From Zanthoxylum bungeanum (Eukaryota; Streptophyta; Magnoliopsida; Sapindales; Rutaceae): a stretch of 64,000 nucleotides of DNA. This document shows, piece after piece, positions 57,491 to 64,000 of this stretch (position 1 is its first letter; each line of letters begins with the position of its first letter). The stretch spans positions 62,001 to 126,000 of the forward strand of contig SKCR01023746.1 in the NCBI GenBank assembly GCA_019454045.1, given 5' to 3'. The notes below the pieces were generated by a model. That model ran no database searches. It saw nothing but the letters and a program-made list of their open reading frames with translations, and was not told the DNA's origin. Made by a program: the position numbers and the translations under genes.

Positions 57491-58440
57491 TGATAACGAT
57501 ACCCTTCCGCTACAAGCCTAACTTAGTAAGTTGGTATGTTGCCTTCCATGTATGTCTTCCTAGAAGACTTATATAGTACCAGTAGGCACAATGCCTTACG
57601 GTACATCAACTAGTATCTAAACATAGTTGGTATACATGGAATCCATTTCGGATTCATGGCACTTTGCCATAAATAGGGAGTCGATACCTTGTATCACTTC
57701 CTCATACATAGTCAGTTGGTATTCCTAAAAAGATTAACATCTTTATGAGGTGAGATCAGAAACCCATACCGCAGGTTATTTTATGACTCTCTCTGACATA
57801 CGCGGTTCTTGTGTATTCGAAGATTACTGGAATAGTTTCATCATTGATGAACTATTTGTGTTCCATTAAGGAATAGGTGCCTGGAATAATATTACTCCGA
57901 TTTTCATCGAGTTTTACTATCCTCCCACTTACCACTGCATATAGGTGTTCCTCTTAGGAAAACCGCATGGCGAGCAACAATTAAATTGTTCTCTTGTGAG
58001 TTGTTTAAGTACTATACTTTAGTATCCCTAGGATAACCTACAATTTGACACTTATCCAATTTGGGTTTTAGTTTGGTATCATCCAAACATATGTCTAGCA
58101 TATCCAAATCTATTAGGAATGAGAAACCTGGTTTCTTTCCTGTTCATATCTAATATGAAATCTGTCTAACAGATTTTTATGGAACCTTATTCTAAATAAG
58201 TTCTGCACTGTTAATGTGTATCAGTTGAAGGAAATGGTAGCTCAGAGCGACTCATGATTAACCTTATCATGTCCAACAAAATTCGGTTACTCTTTTCGGA
58301 CACACCGTCTAATTGACGTGTTCTGGGAGGAGTCCTCATTGAAAGAATACTATACTCTTTCAAGTATTTAAGAAACTTATTGCTTAAGTATTTTCCATTA
58401 CGGTCTTACCGTGACAGTTTAATACTTTAGCCGATCTCTT
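57491..58440 (-). pseudogene. Element H: integrase tail to RT start, degenerate
   Basis: No long open frame. Position between the readable RT and integrase cores, with echoes such as a VGYPRD-like reading near 58020-58045 and a SNPKWIPCIPTM-like reading near 57620-57650. Treated as the degraded middle of pol. Confidence 0.45.
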
Positions 58441-58800
58441 TGTCTATTTCGTGTCGAAACTTTAAAAGTTTCCGATTTGTGTTCTTCAAAAGAAACACAT
58501 AACCATAACGAGATGCCACATCCGTAAAGGTCACGAAATATTCATATCCACCTCTAGCCTAGCTAGATATGGGCCCACTTGCTTCACCATGAACTAGGGC
58601 TAACAGATCGGTGGCACTTGCACTTTTACCAAGTAAATGTGTTTTAGGCACTTTGCCCAATAAACTAGATTCGTAGACTTTATTTGAATGGAATCAAATT
58701 TGTCATAGTATCCACTCTTCAAAAGTGTGGATATACGAGTCTTGTTTAATTGTGTCCCAGACAACAATGCCACAATTAAGTTTCATCTAATCAAATCAGT
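58440..58800 (-). pseudogene. Element H: integrase remnant
   Basis: The minus strand reads SARGGYEYFVTFTD-like and SRYGYVFLLKNTNRKLLKF at about 58455-58580, preceded by a KCLKHIYLVKV-like segment and a zinc-region echo near 58690-58790. The first core aspartate region is altered. Clear copia integrase ancestry with stops. Confidence 0.7.
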
Positions 58801-59353
58801 TTGAGCTATTTGTTTGTCATTTTGTACGTTTGAGATTTATTTATATTCAAAATATAAATACTGTTATTCACATCTAATGTGTTTATCTCAATATCATCTT
58901 TATATAATAAAACACTTTAGTGTTCTATAATAAAAAGGTAAATCCGCAACGGATAAATACTGATATATAGATAATGTTCCTAGTCAAACTAGTTACATTA
59001 TAACAGTTTCCTAATTTAAGTACGTACCCGAAGGGTAGTTCCTAAACTTAGGTATCTACGGTTGAAATAGCGATTTTCGTCCCGTTTCCAATTCGCAGAT
59101 TAATCTCAATCTGAAGTCAGTATCCTGCTCATAGCAGATTCTAAACATAAGTACATATTTATGTATCACACTAAGTATCTAAAATCCAATTTTAATACTA
59201 GTAGTGAACATATTTATGACAAATATATTTAAAGCCGGAGCCTTGCACCGTCTTTAATTCCTTCATGTATGCATTGTCCAAACGGCAGTCACGCTTCCAC
59301 GATCCCGTTTGCCACAATTTAGGCAGATATTTTAGGATATATCATTTATCTTC

Positions 59354-59536
59354 CTAGAAGATTATAATGATTTTGCCTTTGCCTTTGCCCTTTTCCACAT
59401 TCCAGAAGCCTTTGGCCAAGCCTTGGGTTTCTAGAATATCGAAGTAAGGTGCGCCTTGCGCTACTTGCCTAATTGCAAACTTTGACTTTGTCTCCTTGAG
59501 ATTAGCCATTAACTCTCCAAGGGTTAAGTATTGCAA
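59354..59536 (-). pseudogene. Element H: Gag remnant
   Basis: A 60-codon frame, MQYLTLGELMANLKETKSKFA followed later by KGKGKGKIIII. It resembles the Gag stretch that precedes the lysine-rich nucleocapsid segment in copia elements. Position is right (upstream of integrase in sense direction). No knuckle is readable. Confidence 0.5.
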
Positions 59537-59879
59537 TTTATTACTTCTGAAATCTAAGTATAGATTTATGAAGATCCTTCAATTTCATTATCATACTTTA
59601 AGGATCTAACCCTTAGTTCTGAAAAATAAATTAAGGAGTCTACTGCGACAAACTTAATGGATTAAGCACTATAGTTATCATTACATAAATCTTCCAAGGA
59701 TTATGCTCTACTATTTGCTTAACTCCGGGCTTAGGCATAATATGTTATTTTATCAAATAAAGTAACTTATTATTTTCCAGGACCATCCTGAAATTTATTA
59801 CAAATTTGAAAATTAAACCATTTAAATATATTTTCCCTAGTGTTATGTATTAAACGTCAATCTTTCAATTTATCTTGAT

Positions 59880-60862
59880 TCTAATAGTCCAACTATTTAA
59901 TCAACGATTTCGGTACTATTAATTATAATGATTATTATAGTCCAACTATTTAATCAACTATAATTTAATTAGTTTAAATACAGTCCAACTGTTTTATAAA
60001 ACAACGATTTAAATATTAGTCCAACTAACATTTAATTTATTTGACGAATGATATTTGATTGAGTGCGTATGGCAAGTAATTAAACGAATATTGAAAATTC
60101 AATTTCTGCCTCCCACTATTTTTCGGCGAGCCTCTAACCCTCTGCCGAGTACTCGGGAAACCGTGTTTCCCAGTGGGCTATGATCCCGTTAAATATCATA
60201 CAATCTTGACTTTGGCCAACAAATTGTATGATAATTAACTAGGTAGATCTCTAAGATCAATTGGATCCAATCCAATTCCTAGATCCAGTAGGGGGACATC
60301 CAAGTCCGAAACATATATCTTATATATGCCAATATATCCAATATATTACCTAACCTTTTTCCTCTGAATCAACTAAGCCTTGGCTTTGACACAATAAACT
60401 TAGTGATCCCAGTTAAGCGCGACCCATTGACCATGGAAAGCTTCGTAATCAATGTCGATGGACAAGAAGTGGTCCTGACTTTGGCCAACAAACCACAACT
60501 TGGACAAGACACCAATATGGAACAAAGCCTTCGTGATTCAAACACATCCTTGACGGACAAAGGCCTTGACTTTGGCCAACAAGCCAATGCCAGTCTTGGA
60601 TCTTGAGTAAGAATCACTCAATGGAAGGAAAAACGCTTAATATTTTGCGAGGGTTTTTCGCGTGCAAATTGGCAACCAATTTATTATATTTGTTAAGGTC
60701 TCATCATCATACACCCTTAAACATGCATTCTAAATACATAATAAAGCGCGTATAATAAAATAATAATGATATGCGGATGGATACTTTACACATTGATCCT
60801 AGATCAAATCTCTCTCTTTCTTCTCTCCCGCTAGCACAGGTATTTACTTCTACCCGTTACAC
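59880..60862 (-). other. Element H: Gag start / leader region with short repeats
   Basis: No gene is supported. AGTCCAACT occurs four times at 59886, 59939, 59982 and 60018. A TTTGGCCAAC motif recurs near 60213, 60480 and 60572, with a variant near 60381, at the place where B and E have their leader repeats. The plus-strand open frame 60403-60606 lies over these repeats and is not convincing. Confidence 0.55.
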
Positions 60863-63259
60863 TGTAGGGGTTGGTGCTCAGAGCGCCAATTCCCGGTTGT
60901 ATTTTGTTAAATACTTCTGTAAAACATTATTATTAGTAATAATATATGCAGTTTCTATAATATAATCTAATCTTTTATATGGTAAAGACGTAATGACCTT
61001 AGAAAGATAGTCATGGTACCGTTGCAAAAGCGTCGCAACGGACATTGAGTTGTATCATGACGTTGTCATTCTCAGACTGTTCCTGGTCAAGGTTTACACT
61101 ACTTGGTCAGTATAGTAAACCCGTTGAGACCGGTACATGTCGTATACTGGAATATATGATTCCAATGGTTTCTCAATGAACCATAAGTCTTGGAGACTAG
61201 TATAGACGTGTAGGTGTTTATAGCGGATAAACACTGAACGACTCACCGGAGATTCTTAATGGATGGTACACCAGCGTCAATAAGAATCTTCTTGGGTTGA
61301 GTAGCACTTGTGATTCTTAGACTTGAGATGCCATTGTGGGCACATGAGACATCTTCTACACTTAGATGGCAGTCACGTCACCGATCTATTTAGATCAGAC
61401 CTCCGCCTGTTCGTTGGGTGTAGACAGATCCTCAGGGTGTCCTATGCGTGTCAAGATAGGATCCGTCAGTTCTGTGTACCAGAGCATAGGTAGTCCATAT
61501 GATTAGCAATCAGATAAAACCATGGGCCCGTGGTAAGTTTAGAAGCTAGTTCTAAACATTCTTTTTGAGATTGCTAATAGAATAGTCGACTGGATAATCC
61601 CGATAGAGATTTGACGTTCATATCTATATCTCTGGGATTTATCCGGATACCTGTGACGGAGGAATTATACATTTGCGATGACCTCGACCTGTATGGTTTA
61701 GCGAGATTATCCGTGATCGTCATAATCTACGGGTGGATAGATTATGACATGAAATTTGATTTCGTGACGGATATACCTGAACCTAGAGAGTCTCAATAAT
61801 GAAACATACTCGTTGAGCACTATAGCAACATAAATAAATAATATTGATTATTTTATAAAGTCGTTTAATGGTTAAACGCAAGATACATGCTAAAGACACT
61901 AGATAGTCATTTACTTAATTATTGTGTATTTACATTTAATACTTGATTAATTTAAATACACATTAATTAATAGTCAAAATGAGTTATTTGACTTATTTCC
62001 TAAATGAATATATGTTTTTAATATTTAATGTAAATATTATACATATATTTAATATATTTGTATTTGATTAATTAATTATTATTTAATTGTTAAATGATTA
62101 AATTAATTAAAATATAAATATCTTGTTTAGGATAATTAAAGTAAATGACATTAGTTGCATTTGTTGACCAAGATAAATATCTAATAAAGTAGTTTATAAG
62201 ATATTTGTGCAAGTTGACATTATGATAATTGAAATTACAATTTCTTGCATTTGGCCATGAATTTCGGCCAAGATGTAATTGTTACACATATAAATTGTTT
62301 TTCATTTTTCATTTCACTTAACCTAATTCACTTTACCAAAAACAAAAGTTCCATTGAAGAAAGACAAAGAAAGAAAGTGAAGGAGAAAGAAAAACCTAAA
62401 GAAAAGCTTAGATTTTGTAAGTTTCTAAACTTGCTATTAGAAAGGAATTTGTTCCTTATGATCTAGGCTATCTCTCATGAGTTCTTAAGTTATTCTTTTC
62501 TTTATTTCTTGTGGTTTTTGATGATGGAAATTTGTTTGTTTAAAAGTGTTGAGCATGTATGATGAACAAAGAATGTAACTAGTGTAGTTATATGTATTCT
62601 TTTAAGGTTTATGAAACCATGTTGCTATTCTAGAGTTGTTGACCCACTCTTAAATGACCTAGATTTGATCTTGAGTTGTTTTATTGTGTTGAGACTTGAA
62701 TTGGATGAAAGATTGATGATTGAAACATTTGATTTATGTAATTAGCCTAATTTGTCCATTTTGTGGAAATTGAAAAATTAGGGTTTCTAACTAATTCCAA
62801 ATTTGGGGGTTTTCATATATGTTGAGCATTTGGGTGTGTATATGATGCATGCAAAGTTTCATGTTGATTGGATTTCATTTGGATGAGTTTTGAAGCATGA
62901 AATGACCAAATGGTCAACTTGGGCACCATTTGGTGCTCTCGGCATTTGTAAGGAAATTTGGGGATTTTGTGGCTTTTGGGTTTTTGATGTTTTGAACATG
63001 CTAAGTTCATCTTAGAAATGATTTAGAATCATTCAAAATTGATTGGATCAATTTCGGACTAAAATGGACAAAATACCATATAAGGGTAATTTGGTAATTT
63101 CACTTGAATTTGATTCATTGAAATTTTATTTCATTATTTGATTATTGGGTAAATGTGTTTATTTATTTAATCCAAGAAAAAGTTTTGAAATCTGAAAATC
63201 GGATTTTCACCGCTTCCGCTGCGTTACCGGATTCACCCCTATTAGACCCCTTCATACAC
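60863..63259 (+). mobile_element. Element I: solo LTR of the A/E copia family
   Basis: Starts TGTAGGGGTTGGTGCTC and runs through the complete LTR order of the family to the CCGCTGCGTTACCGGATT stretch and an end near 63259. TACAC stands directly before (60858-60862) and after (60 bases past the conserved end region, 63260-63264). There is no primer site or polypurine tract on either side, so LTR-LTR recombination has removed the interior. Hairpins at 61214-61234 and 61748-61766. The exact right end may be off by one base. Confidence 0.82.
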
Positions 63260-63264
63260 TACAC

Positions 63265-64000
63265 TTCTAAAGAAACCTCATTTACATTGAGGGGAATAGG
63301 TGAGAAGAGAATACAAAGAATAAGGAGGTAATAAGGCTGGACACGCAGGTCCAATTTAATAAATTCCAAATTTATTACAATAATTTCTAAAATTGCCCCA
63401 CCCATCTAATATCCATCCGATATACATTATTCATGCATCGCAACCATGTATTCACACAAGCATGTTATCAATCAATCTAATCAAATTAATTAATCTGATA
63501 ATTAGTGATCATCCAATGTTCAAACAACGATTTGATTTTGCGCGAGTCAAACTTGTTTTGCGAATAAGTACTCAAAGTACGAATTCTCGAATTAAATTAA
63601 ACTACAAAATTAAATCAAATTCAATTTGTATTTAATATTAATTCGCTATTTAATTCCAAATTAAATACTACACTTTATTAATAAACCTTTACGACTTAAA
63701 TTCCAAATTTAATCGTTAAGGGTCTCAAAGCCCGATTAACGTCCAACGTCAATTTAATTAAAGTCCAATGAGCTTTTAATTAATTTCTTTAAGGCGTGGA
63801 CTTTTGGTCAACTCGGGTCAAACCCAATAACCAAAACCCAATCAAGGAGTAACCCCATAAGCCTAGAAACCAATTTAGGCCCATTAGGCCCAATTAAACT
63901 TTAAAGGTCCATTAGTCGCATTTGAGCTTTATGGAAGCGATTTTGGGCCCAATTGGATCCAAACAATTTAGCCTAAACCTAACTTGGTACAACCAAGCCC
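63265..64000. other. AT-rich sequence right of element I, probably element H leader
   Basis: I see no gene, LTR end or primer site. The segment is rich in AATTCCAAATTTA-like phrases and AGTCCAATG-type motifs. It should be the continuation of the host of element I, that is element H, but this cannot be confirmed inside the window. Confidence 0.35.

Larger units (their letters stand above)
55375..64000 (-). mobile_element. Element H: minus-strand copia, right end beyond window
   Basis: A 1038-bp LTR (55375-56412) with TG...CA ends is followed by a minus-strand polypurine tract and scattered RT, integrase and Gag remnants in the order expected for a reversed copia element. Its 5' LTR and primer site are not seen, so it either continues past 64000 or has lost them. 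It interrupts A's 3' LTR and carries the solo LTR I. Confidence 0.7.

Noticed and set aside
60403..60606. Plus-strand 67-codon frame as a host gene
   Set aside because: It lies over the repeated leader motif of a minus-strand copia element and shows no domain.
1..64000. CRISPR arrays, tRNA or rRNA genes
   Set aside because: The tandem repeats lack spacer structure. The tRNA-like matches are only 12-17-bp primer sites. No rRNA sequence was recognised.

Overview
This is plant nuclear DNA made entirely of transposable elements, of the kind found in gene-poor (pericentromeric-like) heterochromatin of a flowering plant. I recognise no host gene, tRNA, rRNA or CRISPR array. The plant assignment rests on Ty1/copia elements with an initiator-methionine tRNA primer site, a Ty3/gypsy element of the Tat/Ogre type (second RNase H and G-patch-like segment), a Tekay/Del-like derivative with TGTAACATCC LTR ends, and a hAT element with 8-bp target duplications. 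The species cannot be told from this sequence.

The window resolves into insertions nested inside each other, most dated relative to each other by target-site duplications (TSDs). Element A, the oldest, is a decayed + strand copia: internal part 49843-53407 and 3' LTR 53408-55374, with its 5' end left of the window. Element B is a - strand copia inserted into A: its 3' LTR end is 1-72, its broken gag-pol is 73-4029, and its 5' LTR is split into 4802-6073 and 48716-49842. Element C is a + strand Tat-type gypsy element inserted in B's 5' LTR (6074-48715, TSD TATAT). C is itself split twice. Element D (copia, +, 16218-35968, TSD GTTCC) lies in C's 3' tandem-repeat region. Element F (37608-47919, TSD CTACA) lies in C's 3' LTR. 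D is split by element E (- strand decayed copia relative of A, 22211-31629, TSD GTGGA) at the end of the integrase core. F carries G (non-autonomous hAT, 44047-44857, TSD ATTGAAGG). The chain A>B>C>D>E or A>B>C>F>G is five levels deep.

To the right, element H (- strand copia, 55375 to the window end) interrupts A's 3' LTR and contains I, a solo LTR of the A/E family (60863-63259).

For function, D is the best preserved: the integrase triad and RT YVDD box are present, but there are several stops, one frameshift in gag, one after RT, and a lost zinc-knuckle cysteine. C keeps recognisable Gag knuckle, PR, RT, RNase H, aRH and integrase but is shifted, stopped and missing an integrase aspartate. 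A, B, E and H are older wrecks. F has no genes: three LTRs separated by two internal segments of about 220 bp that hold little beyond a primer site and a polypurine tract. The most interesting points are F's tandem LTR structure, the precisely dated hAT insertion in one of its LTRs, hairpins kept across the A/B/E/I LTRs, leader repeats shared by the copia elements, and a block of about 95 bp shared between D's leader and C's LTR although the two belong to different superfamilies.
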